Origin: Pokkaliibacter sp. MBI-7
Lineage (GTDB): Bacteria; Pseudomonadota; Gammaproteobacteria; Pseudomonadales; Balneatricaceae
Length of the DNA: 64,000 nt
Assembly: GCF_029846635.1 (NCBI RefSeq)
Contig: NZ_JARVTG010000002.1
Location: forward strand, 1 to 64,000
Reading direction: 5' to 3'
Part shown: piece by piece, positions 8,135-16,742 of the stretch
Layout of the letters: every line of letters begins with the position of its first letter
How positions within the stretch are numbered: position 1 is the stretch's first letter
Program-made: the position numbers and the translations under genes
Notes under the pieces: generated by a model
Told to the model about the DNA's origin: nothing
Database searches by the model: none
The model's input: only the letters and a program-made list of their open reading frames with translations

Positions 8135-9544
8135 TCATTCCTCATCCTTCGGGTACAGACCGGGTGCGGTATTAGGTAAGGGACGTGCATTGGTACCTTC
8201 ATTGCTGGTACGACGGTCAGCAGTACGGGTCAGTGAGGTGAGTGCGGTGTTCTCGGCCAGCATTTTGCGGATCTCCATTTCCTGTTTGAGGGAGCCGATT
8301 TCCCGGTCCAGCTGATCCAGGCTGCTATCTACAGCGGTTTGTAGCTCATCGGAGTTCTGCACTTCAGGAATACTGGCACCGGCGACGAGGGCACGGCGCA
8401 TCAGGATGGCTTTGTCCAGTACCCGCGACAGTGCCAACTCACCGGACAACCGCTGTACCAGCAGGGAGCGTTCAGGGTCATCCCGTAAGCTGTCGATGAT
8501 GGAGCGTGAGACCTGCAACAGTTCGCCCCCGGACACTTTGGCCAGGTTGTCATTGGTCACCTTGAGCGAGCCACTGGCGAGGCCTGCCAGGGTGGTGGCA
8601 ATGGAGTCCTGGGCCTCGGCGACCATCGGAATCAGCCCCGTACCGGCTTTACCCGCCACTTGTTCGCAGGTGGTGCAGGTGGTCAGGGTTTTCTCACCCA
8701 GCACCTTCACCATGTCGTCAGCCAGTTCGGCAGGAGAGCTCCAGACCTGACACATCGAGCCACCGGCACAGGATTCACTCCCTGTCGCATGGGAGAAGGT
8801 GCCCGTGTCGGTGACGGTACGGTTGGTCAATACGTTGGCACCGGCCACTGCCGTATCACGGATGACTTTAATGGGATCCTGGCCCTTACCACCTTTACGG
8901 GCACCGCCTACCCACTGAATGCCCTCATCGCCGCCTTTACTCTCGGCCTGCTCCTTGGCCTGTACGGCATCGGTTGTGGAGGCTGCTGCCCGCTGGTAGG
9001 CATCGGCCTTGGCTTGCTGGGCCAATCGAGACCCCATGACCACATCGGTCATATCGGAGGCCATGCTCTCGCAGGTGAGCTTGGCAGAGTCGAAGGACAG
9101 TTTGCCTTGCAGTACGCCATTCTGCAGCAGGTCATAGAGCTGTGGATTGCTGCGCTGAATGATCATGGCCGGCAGTGAAGCCACGGCGCCAGTCGCGGCA
9201 TTAATCACGTTACTCATCAACGACTTGAAGCCGTTAGTAACGCCGTTCAATTGGTTCTGTACCGTTGCTCCGAGATCAAAATTGCCGCACATGAGGTTGG
9301 CATTCCAGCCGACCCCCAAGCCAATGGAGTTGGGCGTCTTCCGGCTTGCTGGGCCTGCAATCACATTGCCGCCGCCAATGGCGTAATACACCGAGTCATT
9401 GAGCACTTTGTCATGCACATCAAACCCGTAGTCGGTGTCTGCACCAGCCAAACCACTGCCCATCACTGCACCCGTCAGGCCGACGGCCAGGGTCACGGTT
9501 TTTACTGCCTTCACTGCACCAGCCCTCTTTATCCTTACGTTCAT
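8135..9544 (-). CDS. Integrating conjugative element protein, PFL_4711 family (TIGR03755)
   Basis: The start at 9544 (MNVRIKRAG) is preferred because it opens a signal peptide of about 35 residues ending LAGA, whereas upstream starts add a non-natural arginine- and serine-rich stretch. The mature protein begins DTDYGFDVHDKVLNDSVYYAIGGG, the pattern of this periplasmic MPF-G family, which resembles TraH of F-type systems. It contains CXXC-like cysteines (TCTTCEQ). The order traG, small membrane protein, PFL_4711, PFL_4710, PFL_4709 is the standard one. It probably helps pilus assembly in the periplasm. Confidence 0.9.
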   Translation of the reverse strand: MNVRIKRAGAVKAVKTVTLAVGLTGAVMGSGLAGADTDYGFDVHDKVLNDSVYYAIGGGNVIAGPASRKTPNSIGLGVGWNANLMCGNFDLGATVQNQLNGVTNGFKSLMSNVINAATGAVASLPAMIIQRSNPQLYDLLQNGVLQGKLSFDSAKLTCESMASDMTDVVMGSRLAQQAKADAYQRAAASTTDAVQAKEQAESKGGDEGIQWVGGARKGGKGQDPIKVIRDTAVAGANVLTNRTVTDTGTFSHATGSESCAGGSMCQVWSSPAELADDMVKVLGEKTLTTCTTCEQVAGKAGTGLIPMVAEAQDSIATTLAGLASGSLKVTNDNLAKVSGGELLQVSRSIIDSLRDDPERSLLVQRLSGELALSRVLDKAILMRRALVAGASIPEVQNSDELQTAVDSSLDQLDREIGSLKQEMEIRKMLAENTALTSLTRTADRRTSNEGTNARPLPNTAPGLYPKDEE

Positions 9545-9554
9545 TGCTGCTCCC

Positions 9555-10544
9555 TCACATGAAATCCGTGTAACCCAGGAAGGTTTGCCCTCGCCGCTGA
9601 CAGCAGCTATAGGGGCGCCACAGCGACCAGACATAGCCGCCGTTCTCACTCAGTCGGTCGGAGTAGGTGTCAGATGGGAAAATCGCGCAGGTGTACTCCA
9701 GCTTAGGAGACAGCTGCTGCCACTTGTGGGTTTTCTTATCCCCTTCGGTGATCGGGCCGGGTGGCCAGTAGCCATCGCGACTGGAGGCCGTCAGCGGGGT
9801 ATAGACGTGCATCTGCCCGGAGCGGGTGACCAGATCGCCTACGCGCTGGGCCACGACAGCCCCTGCTTTGTAATCGTGGGTCTGGATCAATGCGCCGGCA
9901 CGCGGATAGACGCTGCCCCACATATCGCCCGTCTGGCCGACTTCACGCTGTCCGGGGATCAGCGCTTCAGGGTAAACAGACTCAGGCACACCCCAACGCC
10001 AGGCCAGGGTATCCAGGGTGGAGACGAAGTAGGGGTAAACAGGAGTGGCACTGGTTGAACAGGCATAGCCTGACTGAGAGGCCAGATTAGAGGCGATATA
10101 GCCGCCCGGATGACCGATGGCATCTGCACTCTTGAAGCGCACCTTGCTGTGTTCATTGGCATGCCGGCCATGGGTATCCCCACCACCTTCCGCTCCTGGG
10201 AGCGGGACACCAACAAACGACATCTCAGACCAGGGGTTATCCCCTGGGTTGTTGTACGCCGAGACCACCAGATCCGGCACGTAGTGCCTAACCTTAACTG
10301 AGGTCCGCACTGTGCAGCCCCACCAGGTGCAGAACAGCCAGTAACAGACACCGACTACCCGGTACTCCACACAATCCGGCGCCATGGCTGACTGGGTGAT
10401 GGTGGCAGTGGTAATGGCAAAAGTCGGTGTGGTCACTAGGCAGAACGACATCGCCATGCTGCGCAGCCGCTTTTTCCATGACAGCGGTACCGGGATGGCG
10501 CGGGGGGAAGAGGCCACCACGGGCAAGGTATCGGGCACCGTCAT
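9555..10544 (-). CDS. Integrating conjugative element protein, PFL_4710 family (TIGR03756, TraU-like)
   Basis: The start at 10544 (MTVPDTLPV) puts a signal-type hydrophobic stretch near the N-terminus. A longer frame to 10622 overlaps the upstream gene and looks artefactual. The mature part is cysteine- and tryptophan-rich (VGVCYWLFCTWWGCTV; repeated TP, YP and WP turns), typical of TraU-like periplasmic proteins that depend on disulfide bonds. It ends with CCQRRGQTFLGYTDFM-like sequence, eleven bases before the next gene. Predicted role: conjugative pilus assembly. Confidence 0.88.
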   Translation of the reverse strand: MTVPDTLPVVASSPRAIPVPLSWKKRLRSMAMSFCLVTTPTFAITTATITQSAMAPDCVEYRVVGVCYWLFCTWWGCTVRTSVKVRHYVPDLVVSAYNNPGDNPWSEMSFVGVPLPGAEGGGDTHGRHANEHSKVRFKSADAIGHPGGYIASNLASQSGYACSTSATPVYPYFVSTLDTLAWRWGVPESVYPEALIPGQREVGQTGDMWGSVYPRAGALIQTHDYKAGAVVAQRVGDLVTRSGQMHVYTPLTASSRDGYWPPGPITEGDKKTHKWQQLSPKLEYTCAIFPSDTYSDRLSENGGYVWSLWRPYSCCQRRGQTFLGYTDFM

Positions 10545-10575
10545 TGGCCACCCCCGGTGCGCTGCTGGATCTGAG

Positions 10576-11002
10576 CTACTGCGGCAGCCACATCGTCTGG
10601 CCATAGACGACATAACGCCCACCCACCACCACGGCAGGCACTTTCAGCACCTTCAGTTCATGGGCGCGCACGACACCGGCATACGCTGCCTGCAGCTGCT
10701 GCTGGAATTGCTGGCCGGCAGGGCCTGCTAATCGCTGCTGCACCACTGCAGCGGCCTGTTCAGGGGGCTGCGGCAGGTTCGCGGAAAACGACTGTTCCAG
10801 CCGCGCGGGTTCGTCCAGATAAGCCACGCGAGTCTGTGCCATGAGTGTCGGCGGCACCGTGACGGGCTGTGCATGGACGGTGAAAAACCTCAATGGAGGG
10901 GGGAGCAGATGGTGAGGGCGCAGCGGCCCAAACCGCTGCACTGACGATGGCCAGCACACCACCGGCCCATGCTGCTGTTTTGCGAAGATGGATGGGAAAC
11001 AT
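10576..11002 (-). pseudogene. Integrating conjugative element protein, PFL_4709 family (TIGR03757), one-base frameshift
   Basis: The minus strand from ATG 11002 encodes a signal peptide (MFPIHLRKTAAWAGGVLAIV) and APPSIEVF. At the A5 run 10883-10887 one extra base breaks the frame. Reading four bases joins FTVHAQPVTV and the rest, including VAYLDEPARLEQSFSANLP, ending YVVYGQTMWLPQ. The repaired length is about 141 residues, as expected. The family is periplasmic and lies in the same operon as the PFL_4710 and PFL_4711 members. Confidence 0.82.
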
Positions 11003-11141
11003 ACCTGACCCCTTGAAGACTGAAACTCAGCCGACAGCTTCGAGAAGAAAAGGTAAAAAATCCGCAGTTAACTCTTGCTGGGTGTCAGAGGGTTAGCTCA
11101 GGCTGCGCCAGGTGGTGGACAGTCCCCGTACACCCACCTAT

Positions 11142-11160
11142 TGTAAGTATATTTCTTACA
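11142..11160. promoter_or_regulatory. Palindrome before parDE, probable operator
   Basis: TGTAAG (11142-11147) and CTTACA (11155-11160) are inverted across seven bases, ending just before the ribosome site of the ParD-like gene. Ribbon-helix-helix antitoxins bind such palindromes to repress their own operon. Confidence 0.55.
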
Positions 11161-11172
11161 GGAGGCGGCGTG

Positions 11173-11421
11173 ATGTCTCGCACTATTACTTTCCAACCCA
11201 GCCCGGAGCTCGGCGAGTTTATTGACTCGCTGATCCAGACAGGCAGCTATAACACCCAGAGCGAAGTGGTCAGAGCAGGATTACGACTACTGCAGGAGCA
11301 AACGGCAGCCTCTAACCTGGAACAATTGCGGCGCCTTATTGATGAAGGTGAAGCCAGTGGGAGTCCGATGCCATGGGACGTTGACACTTTTCTGCAGAAG
11401 ATGAGAAAGCCATCGCCATGA
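11173..11421 (+). CDS. parD: ParD-like antitoxin (ribbon-helix-helix)
   Basis: An 82-residue protein. The N-terminal strand SRTITFQPSP and the helices around FIDSLIQTGSYNTQSEVVRAGLRLLQE form a classic ParD/CopG ribbon-helix-helix, and the C-terminal half is the toxin-binding tail. The start at 11173 has AGGAGG eight bases upstream. The stop overlaps the start of parE by four bases. It neutralises ParE and represses the operon. It lies within the transfer region rather than at its edge. Confidence 0.9.
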   Translation: MSRTITFQPSPELGEFIDSLIQTGSYNTQSEVVRAGLRLLQEQTAASNLEQLRRLIDEGEASGSPMPWDVDTFLQKMRKPSP

Positions 11422-11717
11422 CGGATAAGACATTCAAGGTATATCCCAAGGCCGAAGAGGATCTGACTCGCATCTATCAGTACACCCAGCAGGAATGGGG
11501 GGCACAACAGGCCGAAGCGTATATCAGAACACTCCATCAGGGATTGATGGTCATTGCCAGTAACCCTGCCTTGGGACGCAACCGTGATTACATTCGTCCG
11601 GGGCTCAAGGCTTACCATACGGGATCGCATATCGTTTTCTATAAATCGACCCCATACGGTGTTGCTATTGTGCGTGTTCTGCACCAGGCCATGGACTATG
11701 ATCGGCATTTCAACTGA
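11418..11717 (+). CDS. parE: ParE-like toxin (RelE/ParE superfamily)
   Basis: A 99-residue protein with the RelE/ParE pattern: YPKAEEDLTRIYQYTQQEWG, AEAYIRTLHQGLMVIASNPALGR, then HIVFYKSTPYGVAIVRVLHQAMD. ParE proteins inhibit DNA gyrase, while some relatives cleave mRNA, so the exact target is not certain. Coupled to the ParD-like gene and followed by a terminator at 11780. Probable role: keeping the element in the population. Confidence 0.9.
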   Translation: MTDKTFKVYPKAEEDLTRIYQYTQQEWGAQQAEAYIRTLHQGLMVIASNPALGRNRDYIRPGLKAYHTGSHIVFYKSTPYGVAIVRVLHQAMDYDRHFN

Positions 11718-11779
11718 CAGGGTGGAACCTTGCGCATCGCCTCACTATAGTGGAGCTCTGCTTATCAGGAGAGCAGCGC

Positions 11780-11820
11780 AAAGCCGGGATCATCGTCAGA
11801 TGTCCCGGCTTTGTGTTTTT
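11780..11820 (+). terminator. Terminator after parDE
   Basis: AAAGCCGGGA and TCCCGGCTTT form a ten-base stem, followed by GTGTTTTT. It ends the parDE transcript. Confidence 0.8.
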
Positions 11821-11844
11821 AAGGAGGGGAGGAGCAAGAAGGTA

Positions 11845-12243
11845 TTATTTAAGTCGCTGAGTGGTATGACCCAGTTGCTTCAGCAGATTGACTGCTTTCT
11901 TGTCAAAGGAAACAAAAGTATTACCACCTTGAAGCCGCCCATCATAAGCAATGATGCCATCGGCAAAATCTCCCCCTGCGTCAAAAAGCTGAAGACCTGC
12001 TTCGACAGCTGATTTATTGACCACGACGTTTGCGGTATTCATCAATTGACGGATGACTGACGCAATATCGGTGCGCGCAACCTGATAGCCTCTGCCCAGA
12101 ACCCAAACGAGCTCACACAATGAGTGCAGGCTAATCACCACAGAACTGGCCTGGTTAAGTGTCTGTATGGCCACCCTTGACTGATGTAGATCATCCTCTG
12201 TCAAAAGACGCACCAGAACATTGGTGTCAGCGGTAATGTTCAT
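11845..12243 (-). CDS. vapC: VapC-like PIN-domain toxin
   Basis: A 132-residue PIN-domain protein. Acidic residues expected in the active site are visible: D in ADTNVLVRLL, E in SLCELVWVL, and D in GGDFADGIIAYDGR; FVSFDKKA supplies the usual late aspartate. PIN toxins are RNases, often cutting tRNA or rRNA. The start overlaps the antitoxin stop by four bases. It converges on parE, with the terminator in between. Confidence 0.9.
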   Translation of the reverse strand: MNITADTNVLVRLLTEDDLHQSRVAIQTLNQASSVVISLHSLCELVWVLGRGYQVARTDIASVIRQLMNTANVVVNKSAVEAGLQLFDAGGDFADGIIAYDGRLQGGNTFVSFDKKAVNLLKQLGHTTQRLK

Positions 12244-12506
12244 GCAGGCGTGGCCCCTGCTTCGGCAGAAGCCTCTCTGATGACGTCATTCATTTCTTCT
12301 ACAGAGAGAACGCGTCCATTGGTTTTGCCTTTGAGAAAGCCTTGTAGAGATTCAAACGTATTTTTGGGGGGAAGGGCTTTGATATTGGCCCGCCCTTCAG
12401 AGAGCAGCTCCAGCTCAACTTTGTCACCGGGCTTGAGCCCTAAATGGCGGAGCACTTCTTTATTAAAAGTGACCTGGCCTTTGGCGGTAATTGTCAGCGT
12501 AGCCAT
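12240..12506 (-). CDS. vapB: VapB-like antitoxin, AbrB/SpoVT fold
   Basis: The start at 12506 (MATLTITAKGQVTFNKEVL) gives an 88-residue protein that opens directly with the swapped-hairpin AbrB domain (KGQVTFNKEVLRHLGLKPGDKVELEL), followed by a short toxin-binding tail. A longer frame to 12560 would run through the operator. It pairs with the PIN toxin downstream. Confidence 0.88.
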   Translation of the reverse strand: MATLTITAKGQVTFNKEVLRHLGLKPGDKVELELLSEGRANIKALPPKNTFESLQGFLKGKTNGRVLSVEEMNDVIREASAEAGATPA

Positions 12507-12534
12507 GGGATGACCCTCCAAGTGGTATAGATAC

Positions 12535-12560
12535 ATGGTAAGGCATATCTGCCTTACCAT
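12535..12560. promoter_or_regulatory. Perfect 11-bp inverted repeat before vapBC, probable operator
   Basis: ATGGTAAGGCA (12535-12545) and TGCCTTACCAT (12550-12560) are exact inverse copies four bases apart, 29 bases before the antitoxin start. This is the expected site for autorepression by the VapBC complex. Confidence 0.75.
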
Positions 12561-12591
12561 CTACTATGACCAATACGGGCTATCGTTCAAC

Positions 12592-13083
12592 TCAGCTCAC
12601 CACACGAAACTGCTGCCGGCGCTGACTGGCCGTATTCTGCAGTTCAATACAGTGGTCCACCATGCGCCCCTCACTGTCCGTCAGCAGGCATCCGGCATCA
12701 CGTAAGATATTCAGGTGAGGCTTCATCAGCGGTACAGAAGGGTAGACCTGCCATACACGCAGACCATCACTGCTGGCCATATTGATATGGAGTTGCTGAG
12801 GATGCCCATAGCCGGCATCAGAGGAGGGATACACCGAACGGGGAGCATGGCGCGCTGCCTGATAGTCCTGCCAGCGGTCTTTCAGCACGATGCCTGCAAG
12901 GATCGCTACCAGGTTAAGCAGGCCAAACAGCAGCAGATAACCACCGACCTGTACATTGAGCCCCAAGGTGGCGGCCAGCACGATCCCCAGCCCCATCCAA
13001 CCAATACCGCGCAGACCTGCCCAGTAGGCCTGCCTGATCATGCGTCCTGCTTTCATTCTGATCATCCGTATCATGGTGTGCAC
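12592..13083 (-). CDS. Unknown membrane protein
   Basis: A 163-residue protein with a methionine- and arginine-rich N-terminus, two membrane segments (about residues 25-45 and 47-67) and a soluble C-terminal half with MASSDGLRVWQVYPSVPLMKP. Several nearby ATGs make the start uncertain. It sits between the VapBC pair and the ProQ-type gene on the same strand. No family recognised. Confidence 0.55.
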   Translation of the reverse strand: MHTMIRMIRMKAGRMIRQAYWAGLRGIGWMGLGIVLAATLGLNVQVGGYLLLFGLLNLVAILAGIVLKDRWQDYQAARHAPRSVYPSSDAGYGHPQQLHINMASSDGLRVWQVYPSVPLMKPHLNILRDAGCLLTDSEGRMVDHCIELQNTASQRRQQFRVVS

Positions 13084-13122
13084 ACTCCGCCGCCGATAAC
13101 GGCTATTAAGTGTGCTAAAGCG

Positions 13123-13834
13123 TTATTCGGTTTCCGTGACAGCAACAGGTGCCGTGGCCTGATCACCCTCGTCCGGCTCCCCGTTGTCCTCACCGCCTTT
13201 GATGTGCTTCAGTGTGGCTTCCGCTGTGGCTACGCGCCCGGGCAGCTGGTCAGGCGCAATGGCGCGTCGCGTGGTGACATCGTAGCCGAAATGGATCACC
13301 AGCCTGGCTGCAGCCAGTTGCCGCGCCTTCCTCGGAGATGTCGCCAGCAGCTCCCTCCAGCGGCTGACCGTCCAGCCCGATACGACGTGCTCCTTTCCAG
13401 ACCGCGATCAGATAGTGCCGGCGGCTGGTGTAGGCCTTGAGCGCAGCCCGCACCCGTTTCAGTGACACCCCCATCGCCTCAGTCACCACGATGGTCCGGA
13501 TCTGCTCACCCACACCGATCCCCAAGGGTTGAGCTGGCTCCGGCAGGCAGTCGGGGAAGTGTGTACGCACGATCTCCAGGCTGGCCTGAGCATAGGTTTT
13601 CGGTTTTTTGGGCTGACTGGCAGGAGGAGGTGTCACCGGCGCCGCTGCGGGTGGACTGGCTAAAGGCGTACTGACAGGGGGCTGTTCATTTGTACTCGGT
13701 ATGGCCACAGCGGGTGTGGAGGGAGCCTCCACCGTGTCTGCAGCCACTTTACGCTTCAGACTCAACTTCGGGCGGGAAGGCGGGGTAGTCATCATGAGGT
13801 CCATCGGTTTCGTGTCAGGGTTCGTCCAGGGCAC
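13123..13834 (-). pseudogene. ProQ/FinO-family RNA-binding protein, frameshifted near the C-terminus
   Basis: The N-terminal third is a proline/alanine-rich linker (PPAAAPVTPPPASQPKKPKT). It is followed by the FinO/ProQ domain: ASLEIVRTHFPDCL, then VTEAMGVSLKRVRAALKAYTSRRHYLIAVWKGARRIGLDGQP. Near 13327-13332 (GAGGAAGGC) one extra base shifts the frame. Reading EEARQLAAARLVIHF restores a C-terminal part and a stop at 13123, about 236 residues. Read literally the frame ends at 13250. FinO-type proteins bind structured RNAs; plasmid members control transfer-gene expression through antisense RNA, so a regulatory role in conjugation is plausible. The start is uncertain between 13834 and 13792. Confidence 0.75.
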
Positions 13835-13859
13835 AGCTTACCGTAAAAGGCCGTCCCCT

Positions 13860-14207
13860 CTACAGACCATGCAGGATCAACTCCTTCGGCACATATCCCA
13901 GCTGCAGCTGGTGTGAGTGTGGCCACTGTCCACAGAGCACGGTCACTGAATCCCCTTCCTGCTTGAAGGGGATCATATCCACCGGAGGATGGGGCTCACA
14001 GCGCCCCTCCAGATCCGGGACGACCTTCACCCCCATCATATTGCCTACCGGAATCGGTGCTATCAGCAGGCTGTAGTGGCCTTCGCCGTAGAACTCGGCC
14101 ACCTCCTGACCCCGACGGTAATCGACATAACTGTCTGCACTGATCCATGCCAGTAACATCATCGGTACCATGACGAACAGACTGGCGCGCTTCATATCGT
14201 GCTGCAT
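13860..14207 (-). CDS. Small secreted or membrane-anchored unknown protein
   Basis: A 115-residue protein with an N-terminal hydrophobic segment (ASLFVMVPMMLLAWISA) and a soluble part outside the membrane that has two cysteines (GRCEPH, VLCGQW), possibly disulfide-linked. The start may be 14207 or 14195. Same strand and close spacing to the genes on either side. No family recognised. Confidence 0.5.
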   Translation of the reverse strand: MQHDMKRASLFVMVPMMLLAWISADSYVDYRRGQEVAEFYGEGHYSLLIAPIPVGNMMGVKVVPDLEGRCEPHPPVDMIPFKQEGDSVTVLCGQWPHSHQLQLGYVPKELILHGL

Positions 14208-14241
14208 AACGGGGGACGTCCTTGTAACGGGTGATCCAGGA

Positions 14242-14676
14242 TCACGGTTGGGAATCGATCAGTACCGGCTCGGCCCAGTACAGAATCTCTTTCATCTGTT
14301 TTTGTACCTCGGTGGTCAGCTGGTTGGCCTCCTTCAGCACCGCCATCTGGTATGCCATCCAGCGCTTATCATCTTCACAGGCCCCCTCCCGCACCTGACC
14401 GGCGATGGCCACCGCCTTGCGTCGGGCCTTGGCCTCCATCTGTCGAATGACCATGCAGGCCTCCCGCGCGCTCTGCATCACCTCATCACTCAGTAGCATT
14501 TCACCGTCATAGATACGCTGGAGCGTCAGTGCACGGTCTCTCAGCACCGACAGTGCTCCCTCACACTCACGGTACAGGTCCATGACGACATCGGTGGGGT
14601 TGGGTTCAGCGGCATCAGTCGTCAGGTCATCCATATCGAGGGACACGGATAGTGGTTGAGCAATAGCCGATGGCAT
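14242..14676 (-). CDS. Unknown soluble protein
   Basis: Starts best at 14676 (MPSAIAQPLSV), which follows AAGGAG closely. 144 residues, mostly helical and charged, with a run AREACMVIRQMEAKARRKAVAIAGQVRE. No signal peptide or membrane segment. Function unknown. Confidence 0.55.
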   Translation of the reverse strand: MPSAIAQPLSVSLDMDDLTTDAAEPNPTDVVMDLYRECEGALSVLRDRALTLQRIYDGEMLLSDEVMQSAREACMVIRQMEAKARRKAVAIAGQVREGACEDDKRWMAYQMAVLKEANQLTTEVQKQMKEILYWAEPVLIDSQP

Positions 14677-14822
14677 AGCGAACTCCTTCTCGATTGTTTT
14701 TGTTATGGCCAGAAAGTGATCATTGAACACAATGCGCCTGAATCGATATAGATACCACCCCAGTGGGCGTCATTGAACTGGCACAAGGGACAGCCGCCTT
14801 ACCGTTTGCGTGCCCAAAACAA

Positions 14823-14847
14823 CACTGCCAGGATCAACCTGGCAGTG
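14823..14847 (-). terminator. Terminator, minus strand
   Basis: CACTGCCAGG and CCTGGCAGTG form a perfect ten-base stem with a five-base loop. On the minus strand it is followed by TTGTTTT. It ends the transcript of the gene at 14886-15460. Confidence 0.75.
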
Positions 14848-14885
14848 AGATCAGATAGGCCGATCAGGGATCCAGGCCTTTACAC

Positions 14886-15460
14886 TTAGCCCAGCGCCTT
14901 TTTGACACGGGCTTTCAGTGCCGACTCCAGCTGACTGACATTGGCACCGGCAGGATTACGATACGTCATGGTCAGGGCCGCTTTGCCTGAGCCCAGCTTG
15001 TCGATCACCATATCCAGCACAATATCCTGACCGCTCACGGTCGCATCACTGCGCATGTGATAGGTCACACCCGGTGTGGCCTCATAACGCCATCCAGCGT
15101 CCTGCATTCTCATGCGGGAAGCCAGGTCGCCACGGGCAGCTCTCAGCTCTTCCGGGGACTGAAAACCAAACTCCCGTTTCATCCGAATAAACACCAGATC
15201 CACATCCTGATTCACGGCCATACTCACGACATGGCGCCCTTCGGAATAGGGAGCGTTGTTCGGGGCGCCCAGGCCGATGCTGCGCGGACCACTGTTATCC
15301 GTGGTGGTCCCTGAGCTGACGGACACAATCCCAAACGGATCCTTGATTGAACAAGTAACGCAGCTGCCGTCCTTGGTATACAGATCGCAGCCGGCTAACA
15401 ACCCACCGATGCCAATACCATCACACCCACACCTGCCTTTACCCTGGCGGTTATCCCCAC
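14886..15460 (-). pseudogene. Probable lipoprotein, frameshift in the signal peptide
   Basis: GTG 15460 follows AAGGAG by six bases and opens a lipoprotein signal (GITARVKAGVGVMVLASVG) whose frame stops at TGTTAG near 15400. One added T (GGTTTG) joins LLAGC, a lipobox, then DLYTKDGSCVTCSIKDPFG. The mature part, about 165 residues, has a helical stretch with EELRAARGDLASRMR and a strand-rich end. An outer-membrane-anchored periplasmic protein is likely once the shift is repaired. Family not recognised. Confidence 0.6.
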
Positions 15461-15582
15461 GCTGCACTCCTTATTGATTGTCATTGAATACACCAGTTGA
15501 CCTGCCACAGCCGACTGTCGCTGTCAGTGCTTGCCACTGACATCCCCCTGTACCTTACTACTGACGCTGTACTGAGACCGCG

Positions 15583-15897
15583 TTACTGAGGCCGGTTGGC
15601 CATTTCCTGCTCGGTCATGTGCCCTATGGCCATATCGATAATGTTGCGGCAGCCACGTCGCTTGGCCGCCTGATAGGCCTCCTCAAGCGCCACTGTTTCC
15701 GACGTGGCCAGCACGGTGACATGCACCACACCCGCTGCCACATCCAGTACCGAACAAGGATACTTCATGCCGATAATCCGGCACCGGCCTGTTGACTGAG
15801 TGACCGAATCACCGAGCCACCTCACTTGCAGCGGTGGCGACGTGCGCTCACCAAACAACGGCACCACCACACCGGGTCCACCGGGGCGCTTGTTCAC
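15583..15897 (-). CDS. Unknown small protein
   Basis: GTG 15897 with AAGGAG seven to twelve bases upstream gives a 104-residue protein (NKRPGGPGVVVPLF...). It has strand-rich segments and a helix EEAYQAAKRRGCRNIIDMAIGH. A longer frame to 15999 has no ribosome site. Function unknown. Confidence 0.5.
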   Translation of the reverse strand: MNKRPGGPGVVVPLFGERTSPPLQVRWLGDSVTQSTGRCRIIGMKYPCSVLDVAAGVVHVTVLATSETVALEEAYQAAKRRGCRNIIDMAIGHMTEQEMANRPQ

Positions 15898-16112
15898 AGT
15901 TCTCTCCTTATTCGGTTCATGGCCCGGATTCATTCCAGACCGTTTCAACATGCCCTCCACCGCATTGACAGGGCAGGGCAACCTTTCAACAATACCCAAG
16001 CCAGTCCTGCGACCTAGCTGGAAACAGGCGAAACAGCAGGTGGCAGGCTGGCAATCTACTGACTCAGGATGGAACCCATGTCCCGCGCTTCCTCATACCC
16101 TACAGGGCCCGG

Positions 16113-16437
16113 ATGGCCTTCGGCCTTATCCGCTACCTGATCACCAGTCAAGCAGCGCCCGTACTTCAGCAGACGCTGCTCAAGGCTCAGTGGCACGGCC
16201 ACCTGATCCTTAACCGGAATCGCGGTGAGCGCATCGTCCTCACCCAGCCCGATGGCCAGCAGATCATCCTGCTGGTCTACGATGTCAAAGACACCTGAAT
16301 CGCAGCAGCAGGTATGGATAGGCATAGAGGCACCGCGCCATATCGCCATCCGGCGCCCCGAGTGCTACGCCCACCGCAACAGGCAATACCTGAGTCGCCT
16401 GGCCCGCACCTTCTGCCTCGACTCAACCATCGACTGA
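16113..16437 (+). pseudogene. CsrA/RsmA-like translational regulator, frameshifted
   Basis: The first frame contains LILNRNRGERIVLTQPDG and IILLVYDVKD, matching the first strands of CsrA (LILTRR-GE...). It stops at 16298. The next frame carries on with VWIGIEAPRHIAIRRPECY, matching the CsrA core that ends (V-x-IGI-x-AP..V-x-(V/I)-x-R-x-E). One indel near 16288-16296 therefore splits a CsrA homologue. The start is unclear; the first frame is open from ATG 16113 with an N-terminal extension. CsrA proteins bind GGA motifs in hairpin loops of 5' leaders. It is one of few plus-strand genes in this part. Such homologues are known on conjugative elements of Legionella. Confidence 0.65.
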
Positions 16438-16538
16438 CTGCTCAGCCTCTCAGACCGCTCCCAGTCATTTCCACACAAAAACTGCCTCAGCCCTTCCACT
16501 ATCACGAACTGCCACAGCCAGGCTGGCCTGCCACTGAT

Positions 16539-16742
16539 TCAGCCAGCCTTGTACAACGGATCAGCACCAAACACTTCTTCGGGCGCCTCTGGCCACTCGG
16601 CCCGGATGACATCAAACTCTCCCTCCGACCAGCAGCGCAGAAACGCCAGTCCGTCATCCCCTGACCCCAGCTGCAACGCATACTCAATCGCGGCCACCGC
16701 AGCCACCACCGGCGCTTCCGCTGTCTCCCTCATCGAGGTCAT
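16539..16742 (-). CDS. Small unknown protein (conserved mobile-element type)
   Basis: A 67-residue protein ending LAFLRCWSEGEFDVIRAEWP followed by EAPEEVFGADPLYKAG. The segment from FLRCW to the end resembles a recurrent short phage/ICE protein in which E(W)PEAPEEVF precedes the C-terminus. No function known. Confidence 0.5.
   Translation of the reverse strand: MTSMRETAEAPVVAAVAAIEYALQLGSGDDGLAFLRCWSEGEFDVIRAEWPEAPEEVFGADPLYKAG

Noticed and set aside
12715..13440. A 241-codon plus-strand frame
   Set aside because: It spans the antisense of the unknown membrane protein and of the frameshifted C-terminus of the ProQ-type gene. The minus strand explains the region better.
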